A stretch of 64,000 nucleotides of DNA from an uncultured Lachnospiraceae bacterium (GTDB taxonomy: Bacteria > Bacillota > Clostridia > Lachnospirales > Lachnospiraceae), in NCBI GenBank assembly GCA_900550475.1, contig URSA01000002.1, positions 186,001-250,000 on the forward strand. Reading direction: 5' to 3'. The position numbers and the translations under genes were made by a program. How positions within the stretch are numbered: the first letter of the stretch is position 1; every line of letters begins with the position of its first letter. Of this stretch, positions 8,540 to 16,640 are shown one piece after another. Below the pieces are notes generated by a model. That model saw nothing but the letters and a program-made list of their open reading frames with translations. It did no database searches and was not told where the DNA came from.

Positions 8540-9791
8540 GCTGAAGAGACTGACGATTCTGGCGGCCTTTTCCGTGATACTTCTGACCTTTCTTCTGGTG
8601 CTTTTGCTGAATCCGGGAGGGAGCAGGCAGACCACGGCAAAGCCCGCCGATGCACAGACGTCGGAACAGGCACAACAGGATAACGGTTCCGTCTATCAGA
8701 ACGGGCAGATCGGAAACGATCTGTCGGCGTTTTTGAGGGACGACACCTTTTTTGACCCGGAACAGAGCTCATACCTGACGGAGCAGTATGCCGCGCAGGA
8801 CAAGCTGTCCCTGATCGTCACATCCGTGGAGAAGGATCTTCGGATCCAGATTGTGGACGGGGAGAATGAGCCGGTAACCGGGGAGAGCTTTTTCGTAAAG
8901 ATCAGTGATCTGGGTGAGTATAAGGATCTGGACAAGGACGGAGTGATCTATATCGGGGATCTGCCTGCGGGCGAGTATGAGGTTGCACTGCAGCCGTTGG
9001 AGGGCTATCGGGTCTCGGGCGGCAGTACGAGGGTGCGGGTGAAGGACAAGGTAGAGTATCTTGTCATAGACGATATTTCGATTTTGATCAAGACGGAGGC
9101 GGAGATTGACGCTGAGATCGAGGATACCGCACAGGCGGTGGACGACGGCGATAAATCCGAGATTAAAAAGGCACAGTCCCTGACCGGAAATGCGGTTCTG
9201 GGCATTGATGTGTCCAAATGGCAGGGCGAAATCGACTGGGACAAGGTGAAGAACGACGGAATCGAATTTGCCATTATCCGCTGCGGATACCGGGGCTCTG
9301 TCTCGGGGAGTCTTGTGGAGGATCCCTGCTTTGCACAGAACATCAAGGCTGCCACAGCCGCGGGTGTCAAGGTGGGCGTATATTTCTTTACACAGGCGGT
9401 GAACGAGGTGGAGGCCGTGGAGGAAGCCAGTATGGTGGTAAGCCTGATTCGGGATTACAAGCTGGATTACCCGGTCTACATCGATACGGAGGGAGCCGGC
9501 GGCAACGGTAGAGCGGATGCGTTGGATGTGGAAACCCGTACGGCCGTATGTGCCGCATTCTGTTCCACGGTAAAAAATGCAGGGTACGAGGCGGGCGTAT
9601 ACGCCAGCCGGAACTGGTACAATAGGAGGGTGGACGCAGTCAGTCTGGAAAAATATGTGATCTGGCTGGCGGAATACCGAAAGGCACCGCTCTATCAGGG
9701 CTACTACCAGATGTGGCAGTATACCTCCAAGGGTAAGGTAAACGGAATTGACGGCAATGTGGATCTCAATATCAGCTATCTGGGCTATTAA
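8529..9791 (+). CDS. Membrane-anchored GH25 lysozyme-like hydrolase (shorter paralogue)
   Basis: This protein of about 420 residues has one N-terminal membrane anchor (about residues 9-27), a SpaA/Cna_B-like beta domain starting TSVEKDLRIQIVDG (about 97-190) and a C-terminal GH25 domain (about 222-420). The GH25 part begins LGIDVSKWQG and carries YIDTEGAGG with the catalytic Asp and Glu. It matches the C-terminal and SpaA-like parts of the 1080-residue protein at 3219-6461 but lacks the acidic head, the Ig-like domains and the wall-binding repeats. ATG 8529 was taken as the start and overlaps rfbA by 11 bases. A TTG at 8523 is also possible. Its place inside the nucleotide-sugar operon suggests wall remodelling coupled to polysaccharide deposition. 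Confidence 0.85.
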   Translation: MDSKLKRLTILAAFSVILLTFLLVLLLNPGGSRQTTAKPADAQTSEQAQQDNGSVYQNGQIGNDLSAFLRDDTFFDPEQSSYLTEQYAAQDKLSLIVTSVEKDLRIQIVDGENEPVTGESFFVKISDLGEYKDLDKDGVIYIGDLPAGEYEVALQPLEGYRVSGGSTRVRVKDKVEYLVIDDISILIKTEAEIDAEIEDTAQAVDDGDKSEIKKAQSLTGNAVLGIDVSKWQGEIDWDKVKNDGIEFAIIRCGYRGSVSGSLVEDPCFAQNIKAATAAGVKVGVYFFTQAVNEVEAVEEASMVVSLIRDYKLDYPVYIDTEGAGGNGRADALDVETRTAVCAAFCSTVKNAGYEAGVYASRNWYNRRVDAVSLEKYVIWLAEYRKAPLYQGYYQMWQYTSKGKVNGIDGNVDLNISYLGY

Positions 9792-9821
9792 ACGAGTAAG
9801 CAGGGAAAGGAAAGCAGGATC

Positions 9822-10382
9822 ATGGGAAAAATTACGGTGGAGACATGTGAGATTGAGGGATTGAAGGTGATTACCCCGCAGGTGTTCGGGGATGCCAGAG
9901 GATATTTCATGGAGACCTACAATTATAATGACTTTAAGGAGGCCGGAATTGATCAGGTGTTCGTGCAGGACAACCAGTCCGCGTCCAAGAAGGGCGTTTT
10001 GCGCGGGCTTCATTTCCAGAAAGAGCATCCGCAGGATAAGCTGGTGCGCGTGATCAAGGGAGCTGTTTACGATGTTGCAGTGGATTTGAGACCGGGCTCC
10101 GCCACCTTTGGAAAATGGCATGGCGTACTGCTGACCGAGGAAAATAAAAAACAGTTCTTTGTGCCGAAAAATTTTGCCCATGGTTTTTTGGTACTGTCGG
10201 ATTACGCCGAGTTTTGCTATAAATGCACGGACTTCTACCATCCCGGCGATGAGGGCGGACTGATGTGGAACGATCCGGAGCTTGGTGTGCAGTGGCCGCT
10301 TGAGGAAAATGTGGAACTGATTTTCTCCGAAAGGGATACCAAGTGGGGCAGCTTCGCAGACTATAAGAAGCAGATGAGATAG
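9822..10382 (+). CDS. rfbC: dTDP-4-dehydrorhamnose 3,5-epimerase
   Basis: The 186-residue cupin enzyme epimerises dTDP-4-keto-6-deoxyglucose at C3 and C5. Family motifs are FGDARGYFMETY near residue 23, QDNQSASKKGVLRGLHFQ, and the C-terminal half with FAHGF. The length is typical. It lies 30 bases after the GH25 gene with an AGGAAAG-type ribosome-binding site, and 7 bases before the ABC permease. The reductase that would finish dTDP-L-rhamnose (rfbD) is not in the window, so either it lies elsewhere or the 4-keto intermediate is used differently. Confidence 0.93.
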   Translation: MGKITVETCEIEGLKVITPQVFGDARGYFMETYNYNDFKEAGIDQVFVQDNQSASKKGVLRGLHFQKEHPQDKLVRVIKGAVYDVAVDLRPGSATFGKWHGVLLTEENKKQFFVPKNFAHGFLVLSDYAEFCYKCTDFYHPGDEGGLMWNDPELGVQWPLEENVELIFSERDTKWGSFADYKKQMR

Positions 10383-10389
10383 GAGCGCT

Positions 10390-11382
10390 ATGAAAGAAAA
10401 GTTTTCCAAAAAGACTGTGATCGTCGTGTTCTGCCTGCTTGCGGCGATCATGGCGGGAATCATTCTGTTCCATCATAACCCCAACGCAGACCAGAATGAG
10501 GAGCTGTTGAAAAAGGCGATTTCCTGCAGCGTGATCGTTGCCTCCTGCGTTCTGTTCGGGCTTTTGTACGATAAAATAATCAGTCTGCCGGTGGAGCTTT
10601 TTCAGAGCAGGCACCTGATCTGGAAGCTGGCGAAAAACGACTTCAAGAAGCGCTACGCAGGTTCCTATCTGGGAATCGTGTGGGCGTTGGTTCAGCCCGT
10701 GATCACGGTGTTAATGTACTGGCTGGTGTTTGATGTGATCATGAGCGGCGCGGGCATGGCGATGAGGGGCGGAACCGAGATTCCGTTCGTGTTGTTTTTG
10801 ACCTCCGGTCTGGTGCCGTGGTTTTACTTCAATGAAGCGTGGACAAACGGTACGCTTGCCATGCTGGAATATAACTATCTGGTGAAAAAGGTTGTGTTCA
10901 AGATCAGTATTCTGCCTATTATCAAGGTAATCGGCGCTACCTTTACCCATGTGTTCTTTGTCTGTGTCATGCTGGTGATTGCGGCATGCTACGGTTACTA
11001 TCCCAGCATCTATATGTTACAGATTCCCTACTACAGCCTCTGTACCTTTGTGCTGGTGCTGGCGCTCAGCTATACGACCTGTGCGCTGGTGGTGTTTATG
11101 CGCGATATTTCCCAGATCATCAACATTGTGCTGCAGATCGGTATGTGGGCAACGCCGATCATGTGGGATTTCGGCGCGATCAGCCCCACCTGGGCGAAGC
11201 TTCTGAAACTGAATCCCATGGTGTATATCGTAAACGGCTATCGGGATGCGGTCTATGGGCATTCGTGGTTCTTTGAGGACTTTTTCTCCACCATGTACTT
11301 CTGGATCATTACGGTGGTGCTGTTCGGACTGGGCGCTGTGGTGTTCAAGAAGCTGAAAGTGCATTTTGCGGACGTATTGTAA
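10390..11382 (+). CDS. wzm: ABC-2 type polysaccharide exporter permease (Wzm/TagG/RgpC family)
   Basis: The 330-residue permease has an ABC-2 domain of about 260 residues: the amphipathic segment LAKNDFKKRYAGSYLGIVWA followed by six hydrophobic segments. It would move lipid-linked polysaccharide across the membrane with the ATPase encoded next. Two additional hydrophobic segments occupy residues 8-25 and 44-60, ahead of the usual domain, so the protein is longer than typical Wzm. The start ATG 10390 follows AGGAG. Spacing of 7 bases upstream and 12 downstream indicates one operon. The substrate is inferred from the neighbouring rfb and glycosyltransferase genes. Confidence 0.9.
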   Translation: MKEKFSKKTVIVVFCLLAAIMAGIILFHHNPNADQNEELLKKAISCSVIVASCVLFGLLYDKIISLPVELFQSRHLIWKLAKNDFKKRYAGSYLGIVWALVQPVITVLMYWLVFDVIMSGAGMAMRGGTEIPFVLFLTSGLVPWFYFNEAWTNGTLAMLEYNYLVKKVVFKISILPIIKVIGATFTHVFFVCVMLVIAACYGYYPSIYMLQIPYYSLCTFVLVLALSYTTCALVVFMRDISQIINIVLQIGMWATPIMWDFGAISPTWAKLLKLNPMVYIVNGYRDAVYGHSWFFEDFFSTMYFWIITVVLFGLGAVVFKKLKVHFADVL

Positions 11383-11394
11383 AGGGACAAGAGA

Positions 11395-12687
11395 ATGGAA
11401 AGACAGGACGGCAGACAGCCCGCCATACAGGTGAGCAATCTGAAAAAAGTATATAAGCTGTACGACAAGCCCTCCGACCGCTTCAAGGAAGCCTTCGGAC
11501 TTGCCAAAAACAAGCATAAGGAGCACTATGCGCTGAACGGGATCAATCTGGAGATTTTTCAGGGGGAGACCGTGGGCATTATCGGCACGAACGGCTCCGG
11601 AAAATCCACCATATTGAAGATCATCACCGGTGTTTTGAACCCGACTGAGGGTGAGGTGAAGGTCAACGGGCGCATTTCCGCGCTTCTGGAGCTGGGTGCC
11701 GGCTTCAACATGGAGTACAACGGCATCGAAAATGTGTATCTGAACGGCACCATGATGGGCTTTTCCCAGAAGGAGATCGACCAGAAGCTGCCGGAGATCC
11801 TGAAATTCGCCGACATCGGGGATTATGTGTATCAGCCGGTGAAAACCTATTCCAGCGGTATGTTTGTCCGTCTGGCATTTGCGGTGGCAATCAATATAGA
11901 GCCGGAGATCCTGATCGTGGATGAAGCGCTTTCCGTGGGAGATGTGTTTTTTCAGGCGAAGTGCTACCACAAATTTGAGGAGTTTAAAAAGCTGGGAAAG
12001 ACCATTGTGTTTGTCAGCCATGATTTAAGCAGTATCAGCAAGTATTGTGACCGTGTCTACCTGTTGAATCAGGGCAATCTTCTGGGCGAGGGCAAGCCCA
12101 AGGAGATGATCGATGCCTTCAAACAGGTTCTGGTGGGGCAGTATGAGATCAAGGACAGCGGCGAGGAGAATACGCTGCCCGAGAGCGTGCTGAACCCGGA
12201 GCTTCTTGAGTACGGCACCAAGCAGGCGGAGATCACGGAGTTTTATATTACGGACGACAAAAATGTAAAGACCACCGCAGTCATAAAGGGGAGCAGCTTT
12301 ACCATCCATGTAAAGGTGCAGTTCCATGAGCGGATTGTGGCTCCCATTTTTGCGTTTTCCTTTAAAAATGTAAAGGGAACCGAGATTACGGGAACCAACA
12401 CCATGATCGAAAAGGCCTTTCTGGAGCCGGTGGAAGCCGGAAATGTAAAAAATGTGACATTTACGCAGAAAATGAGCCTGCAGGGAGGGGAATATCTGCT
12501 CTCTCTGGGCGTGACGGGCTATGCGGGCAATGATTTTCAGGTGTATCACCGACTGTACGATGTGCTGAATATCACAGTTGTGTCGGACAAGGATACGGTG
12601 GGATTTTATGATATGGATTCCAAGGTCGAGGTGAAGGGGGAGAGTGTGCCTGCGGGGCGCGTAATCCCGTACAGGCAGGAGGCGTAG
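11395..12687 (+). CDS. wzt: Polysaccharide ABC exporter ATP-binding protein with Wzt C-terminal domain
   Basis: The first about 240 residues are an ABC ATPase with Walker A GTNGSGKST (residues 64-72), signature YSSGMFVRLAFA and Walker B EILIVDEAL. Residues about 255-430 form a beta-rich C-terminal extension of the Wzt type. In the E. coli O9a system this domain binds the modified non-reducing end of the glycan so that only finished chains are exported. Its presence here suggests that the chain end is chemically capped, and the next gene is a candidate for that activity. TagH-like proteins without the domain are shorter. It is 12 bases after the permease and 10 bases before the methyltransferase-like gene. 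Confidence 0.92.
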   Translation: MERQDGRQPAIQVSNLKKVYKLYDKPSDRFKEAFGLAKNKHKEHYALNGINLEIFQGETVGIIGTNGSGKSTILKIITGVLNPTEGEVKVNGRISALLELGAGFNMEYNGIENVYLNGTMMGFSQKEIDQKLPEILKFADIGDYVYQPVKTYSSGMFVRLAFAVAINIEPEILIVDEALSVGDVFFQAKCYHKFEEFKKLGKTIVFVSHDLSSISKYCDRVYLLNQGNLLGEGKPKEMIDAFKQVLVGQYEIKDSGEENTLPESVLNPELLEYGTKQAEITEFYITDDKNVKTTAVIKGSSFTIHVKVQFHERIVAPIFAFSFKNVKGTEITGTNTMIEKAFLEPVEAGNVKNVTFTQKMSLQGGEYLLSLGVTGYAGNDFQVYHRLYDVLNITVVSDKDTVGFYDMDSKVEVKGESVPAGRVIPYRQEA

Positions 12688-12697
12688 GTATTTTAGT

Positions 12698-14773
12698 ATG
12701 ACGGAGCAAATCGGAAAAATCACATTGGATCTGACACACTATCCCGGGGAGGATTTTTACTGTGACGGGCAGGTGGAGGATGAACTGTTAGAGATTGCGA
12801 AGAATTACTCTGCGGTGGAATATCAGAAGATCATTGAAGAAAAGGCGAGCTGGCCCATTCTGTATCATCTTTCCCCTCTCAGGGAAAACACGGTGGACTG
12901 GATCCCCATGAAGCCCACAGACAAGGTGCTGGAGATCGGAAGCGGCTGCGGTGCCATCACCGGTGCGCTGGCGAGAAAGGCAGGGGAAGTGGTCTGCGTG
13001 GATCTGTCAAAGAAGCGCAGCATGATCAATGCCTACCGTCACAGTGAGTGTGAAAATGTGACCATCCATGTGGGAAATTTCCGGGATATCGAACCGGACC
13101 TGCCCACGGATTTTACTTATATCTATTTGATCGGCGTATTTGAGTACGGGCAGAGCTACATGGGGACGGAAAAACCCTATGAAGCGTTTTTGTCCATGAT
13201 CCTGCGGCATCTGGCGCCGGGCGGCAGAGTGGTGATTGCCATTGAAAATAAGTATGGATTAAAATATTTTGCAGGCTGCAGGGAAGATCATCTGGGAACA
13301 TGGTTCTCGGGCATTGAGAACTATGCGGATGGTGGCGGTGTCCGCACCTTTTCCCGGAAAGGGCTGGAGAGGATCTTTGCGTCCTGCGGAGTCAAAAAAT
13401 ATCATTTCTATTATCCTTACCCTGACTACAAATTTATGACCACCCTGTATTCCGACGCATATCTGCCGGGCAAGGGAGAGCTGTCCAATAATCTGCGAAA
13501 TTTTGACCGGGACAGGATGCTTCTTTTTGATGAGAAGCATGCCTTTGACGGCATTGTGGAGGACAATTTATTTTCTGTTTTTGCAAACTCCTACACGGTG
13601 ATCATCGGGGACGGATTTGACATCAAATATGTAAAATATTCCAACGACCGGGCAAAAGAATATCGGATCCGCACAGAGATCTGCAGGGATGCGGAAGGTA
13701 ATGCAACGGTAAAAAAAATTCCTCTGTGCGAGGAGGCAAACGAGCATATCAGAGGGATGGCGGTTGCCTACCGCAATCTTTTGGAGCGCTACGAGGGCGG
13801 AAGGATCGGGATCAACCGCTGTACCCTGCATGAGGAAAACGGACAGGTATGGGATTCCTTTGAGTTTCTGGAGGGCAGACTGCTCTCGGAGCTGATGGAT
13901 GAATGTCTGGAAAAGCAGGATCAGGAAGGGTTCCGCAGGCTGTTTACTGAATATGTGGAGCGGACGGGTTACAACCCCGATTATCCGGTCTCCGATTTTG
14001 ACCTGATCTTCGGCAACATTATGGTGCAGGGGGACGACTGGTCGATCATCGATTATGAGTGGACCTTCGGCAAGGATGTGGATGCGAAGGAGCTTGCGTT
14101 CCGCGCGGTGTACTGCTATCTGCTGGAGGATGAGCGCCGCAATGCGCTGGATCTGGACTGGATTCTGGAGACACTGGGAATCACGGAGCAGGACGCAAAG
14201 CAGTACCGCGAACAGGAGATGGATTTCCAGAAATTTGTGACAGGACAGAGGTTGTCCATGGCACAGCTCAGGGACCGGATCGGCGGCGATCTGCTGAAAC
14301 CCACGGATTGGGTGCATCGGTTCAGAACCTCCGAAAATGTTCTGAGGGTGCAGATTTATGAGGACAGAGGCAACGGTTTTTCCGAGGAGGAATCCTATTT
14401 CTTACAGGATGCATACGCCGGCGAAGAACTGGTGGAGACGGAATTTACGCTGGACGGCAATGTGCGCAGCGTGCGCATTGATCCGGCGCTGTGTCCCTGT
14501 GTCTGCAAGGTGCGGGAGTTTACCTTTAACGGCAAACCGGTGTCCGTAAACGATAAAAAGAGGGTCAGCGTAAACGGCAGACTGCTGCGGCCGGCAGAGG
14601 GAAGCGGGGATATGCCGGGAGTGGTATTTCCCACAGAAGACCCCAATATCACCCTTCACTTGGAGGGCTTTGAGAGAAATGCAGAGGATGTGGTCTCACT
14701 AAAGCTGGAGGTGGTGAAACTGCCTGCGGATCTGGCAAAGGATATGGCAGCGTCGGTGAAAAAACTCTTCTGA
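12698..14773 (+). CDS. Predicted methyltransferase-kinase fusion, candidate chain-end modifier
   Basis: The N-terminal about 250 residues are a class I SAM-dependent methyltransferase with motif I VLEIGSGCGA (77-86) and an acidic residue after strand 2 (Asp102). The region from about 295 to 500 reads as a small-molecule/protein-kinase-like fold of the APH type. SDFDLIFGNIMV contains a catalytic-loop-like Asp435 and Asn440, and SIIDYEW supplies a DFG-like Asp452. Residues about 540-691 form a beta-rich tail. WbdD of E. coli O9a has the same order, methyltransferase then kinase, and caps exported chains recognised by Wzt. The location directly after wzt with a C-terminal domain supports a similar role, but the kinase assignment rests on weak motif similarity. 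An upstream GGAGG is rather far from the ATG. Confidence 0.65.
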   Translation: MTEQIGKITLDLTHYPGEDFYCDGQVEDELLEIAKNYSAVEYQKIIEEKASWPILYHLSPLRENTVDWIPMKPTDKVLEIGSGCGAITGALARKAGEVVCVDLSKKRSMINAYRHSECENVTIHVGNFRDIEPDLPTDFTYIYLIGVFEYGQSYMGTEKPYEAFLSMILRHLAPGGRVVIAIENKYGLKYFAGCREDHLGTWFSGIENYADGGGVRTFSRKGLERIFASCGVKKYHFYYPYPDYKFMTTLYSDAYLPGKGELSNNLRNFDRDRMLLFDEKHAFDGIVEDNLFSVFANSYTVIIGDGFDIKYVKYSNDRAKEYRIRTEICRDAEGNATVKKIPLCEEANEHIRGMAVAYRNLLERYEGGRIGINRCTLHEENGQVWDSFEFLEGRLLSELMDECLEKQDQEGFRRLFTEYVERTGYNPDYPVSDFDLIFGNIMVQGDDWSIIDYEWTFGKDVDAKELAFRAVYCYLLEDERRNALDLDWILETLGITEQDAKQYREQEMDFQKFVTGQRLSMAQLRDRIGGDLLKPTDWVHRFRTSENVLRVQIYEDRGNGFSEEESYFLQDAYAGEELVETEFTLDGNVRSVRIDPALCPCVCKVREFTFNGKPVSVNDKKRVSVNGRLLRPAEGSGDMPGVVFPTEDPNITLHLEGFERNAEDVVSLKLEVVKLPADLAKDMAASVKKLF

Positions 14774-14786
14774 GAGGAGCGGATTT

Positions 14787-16640
14787 GTGAGCGTTCAGAG
14801 TGCGGTAAAACAGATACTCATAAGGCAGCAGGACAGACGGTATGAAAAAAAGCTGGCTGACAAAAAGATATCCTACGACCGCTGGATCAGGGAACAGGAG
14901 AAGAAATTTCCTGAAACAGGCGAAAGCACGGAGGAGTTTGTGATTTTCAGGCAGCGTGAGGGAATGCTGGCAGAAAAAGCAGCGGAGCATATCGGCATCC
15001 GGTTTGCAGAGCACCCCGAGCTGATGATCCTGTACGGTGACGAGGATCTGCTGCAGGAGGAGCGGGTCAGTCCGTGGTTTAAGCCGGACTGGTCGCCGGA
15101 TACCTACCGCGCCTGCTTTTATCCGGGCAGCGTGATCGCGGTGCGGCGGTGTCTGTTAGAGCGGGAGAGCCGAAAGGAGATCCTGTTTTCTGACGCGGAG
15201 GAGATCCGTCCTATCATGGACGCGCTCTTTCAAAAGGCAGGCGGATTTGAGAGAGGCTGCCGGGCAATCGGTCATATGGAGGAAATTCTGTTTCACGGAA
15301 AAACGGAGGAGATCCGGCGGTCGTATTTGCAGACACCCGAGAGTGCAGAACTGAAAAAAGCCTTTCTCTCCGAGGGAACGGAGGAGCAGCCCCTTGTGTC
15401 CGTGATCATTCCTTCCAAGGATAATCCGGCGGTGCTGGAAAAATGTCTTTCTTCTTTGAAAGACAATGGGGATACCTTGGAAATTATTGTGGTTGACAAC
15501 GGAAGCAGCGCAAAGAATAAGGAGGCGGCGGAACGGCTCACCGCAGAGGATGGAATGCGCTATGTGTATGAGCCTGCCGAGTTCAATTTTTCCGCCATGT
15601 GCAACAGAGGGGCACAGCTTGCCCGGGGCGGACTTCTTCTTTTTCTGAATGATGATATGGAAATGCAGGGAGAAGGCTGGCTTTCCGACATGGCAGAACG
15701 CGCTATGCTCCCCTATGTGGGGGCGGTGGGGCTTAAGCTCTACTACCCGGATTCCGTCCGTATCCAGCATGACGGAATCGTCAATCTGTCGGTGGGGCCG
15801 GTACACAAGCTGCAGTTTCTGGAGGACGACAGGGAATACTATTTTGGCAGGAATCGTTTAGACTGTAACTGTGTGGCGGTGACAGGCGCCTGCCTGATGC
15901 TGGAGAAAAAGAAATTTGAGGAAGCGGGCGGTTTCCGCGATGCGCTCCGGGTTGCATATAATGATGTGGATCTGGGGTTCAGACTGTTGGAGCTTGGCTA
16001 TTACAATGTGGTGCTGAACCAACATTTTGCCTATCACCATGAGTCCCTGAGCAGGGGGAATGATGAAATGCCTGAGAAGAGAAGGCGGCTTGCGGCGGAG
16101 CGGACGCTGCTTTACCGGCTGCACCCGGACTTTTACGGAAAAGATCCCTACTATCCGTGGGGGCTGAACAGAGAAGGCTTGGACAGCAGAATCGTTCCTG
16201 CGTATCTGACGGATCGGAACGTAAAGCAATCCCCGGCATGGAAGCCGTTTGGAGGAAGCTTAGAGACAATCAGGCGGGATGACTGCCTGATGGCGCGGGT
16301 GGAGACCGCAGGGCCTGAGAGGATACAGGGATACAGCGTGGTTCTGGGAGATGACAACGCCTGCTATGACAAATATCTGCTCCTGATTTCCGAAAACGCA
16401 GGAGTGTTTTCCATGAAAACGGAGCCCGCCTACCGACAGGATCTGGAGGAAAATCTGCCGGATCAGAAAAATGTGGCGCTGGGCGGTTTTTGCGTGGGCA
16501 GGAGTGGGGAGCATCTGCCCTGCGGAAATTACCGGATTGCCGTGCTGGCGGTCAACAGAGTGAGCAGACTGCGTCTGTGGAACGATACCGGAAAGGAACT
16601 TGCCGTGGAAAAAGACGGCGGGGAATGTGAAAAGACATGA
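14787..16640 (+). CDS. GT2 family glycosyltransferase
   Basis: The product is 617 residues with a GTG start 8 bases after GAGAGGAG. A GT-A domain runs from about residue 203 (VSVIIPSKDNPAVLEKC) with VVDNGSS and the DXD-like LNDDME, and ends with a YNDVDLGFRLLELGY segment typical of the acceptor side. About 200 residues precede it and include a remnant-like LMILYGDEDLL segment. This is as in tandem GT2 proteins where the first domain contributes Asp-rich motifs. A beta-rich tail follows. It probably adds one residue type to the growing cell-wall glycan in the cytoplasm. Sugar and linkage cannot be read from sequence. The stop overlaps the next start by four bases. Confidence 0.88.
   Translation: MSVQSAVKQILIRQQDRRYEKKLADKKISYDRWIREQEKKFPETGESTEEFVIFRQREGMLAEKAAEHIGIRFAEHPELMILYGDEDLLQEERVSPWFKPDWSPDTYRACFYPGSVIAVRRCLLERESRKEILFSDAEEIRPIMDALFQKAGGFERGCRAIGHMEEILFHGKTEEIRRSYLQTPESAELKKAFLSEGTEEQPLVSVIIPSKDNPAVLEKCLSSLKDNGDTLEIIVVDNGSSAKNKEAAERLTAEDGMRYVYEPAEFNFSAMCNRGAQLARGGLLLFLNDDMEMQGEGWLSDMAERAMLPYVGAVGLKLYYPDSVRIQHDGIVNLSVGPVHKLQFLEDDREYYFGRNRLDCNCVAVTGACLMLEKKKFEEAGGFRDALRVAYNDVDLGFRLLELGYYNVVLNQHFAYHHESLSRGNDEMPEKRRRLAAERTLLYRLHPDFYGKDPYYPWGLNREGLDSRIVPAYLTDRNVKQSPAWKPFGGSLETIRRDDCLMARVETAGPERIQGYSVVLGDDNACYDKYLLLISENAGVFSMKTEPAYRQDLEENLPDQKNVALGGFCVGRSGEHLPCGNYRIAVLAVNRVSRLRLWNDTGKELAVEKDGGECEKT

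Noticed and set aside
8769..10463. Long minus-strand open frame (564 codons) opposite the GH25 and rfbC genes
   Set aside because: It lies wholly opposite well-supported plus-strand genes, has no ribosome-binding site or recognisable domain, and mirrors GC-rich codon structure.
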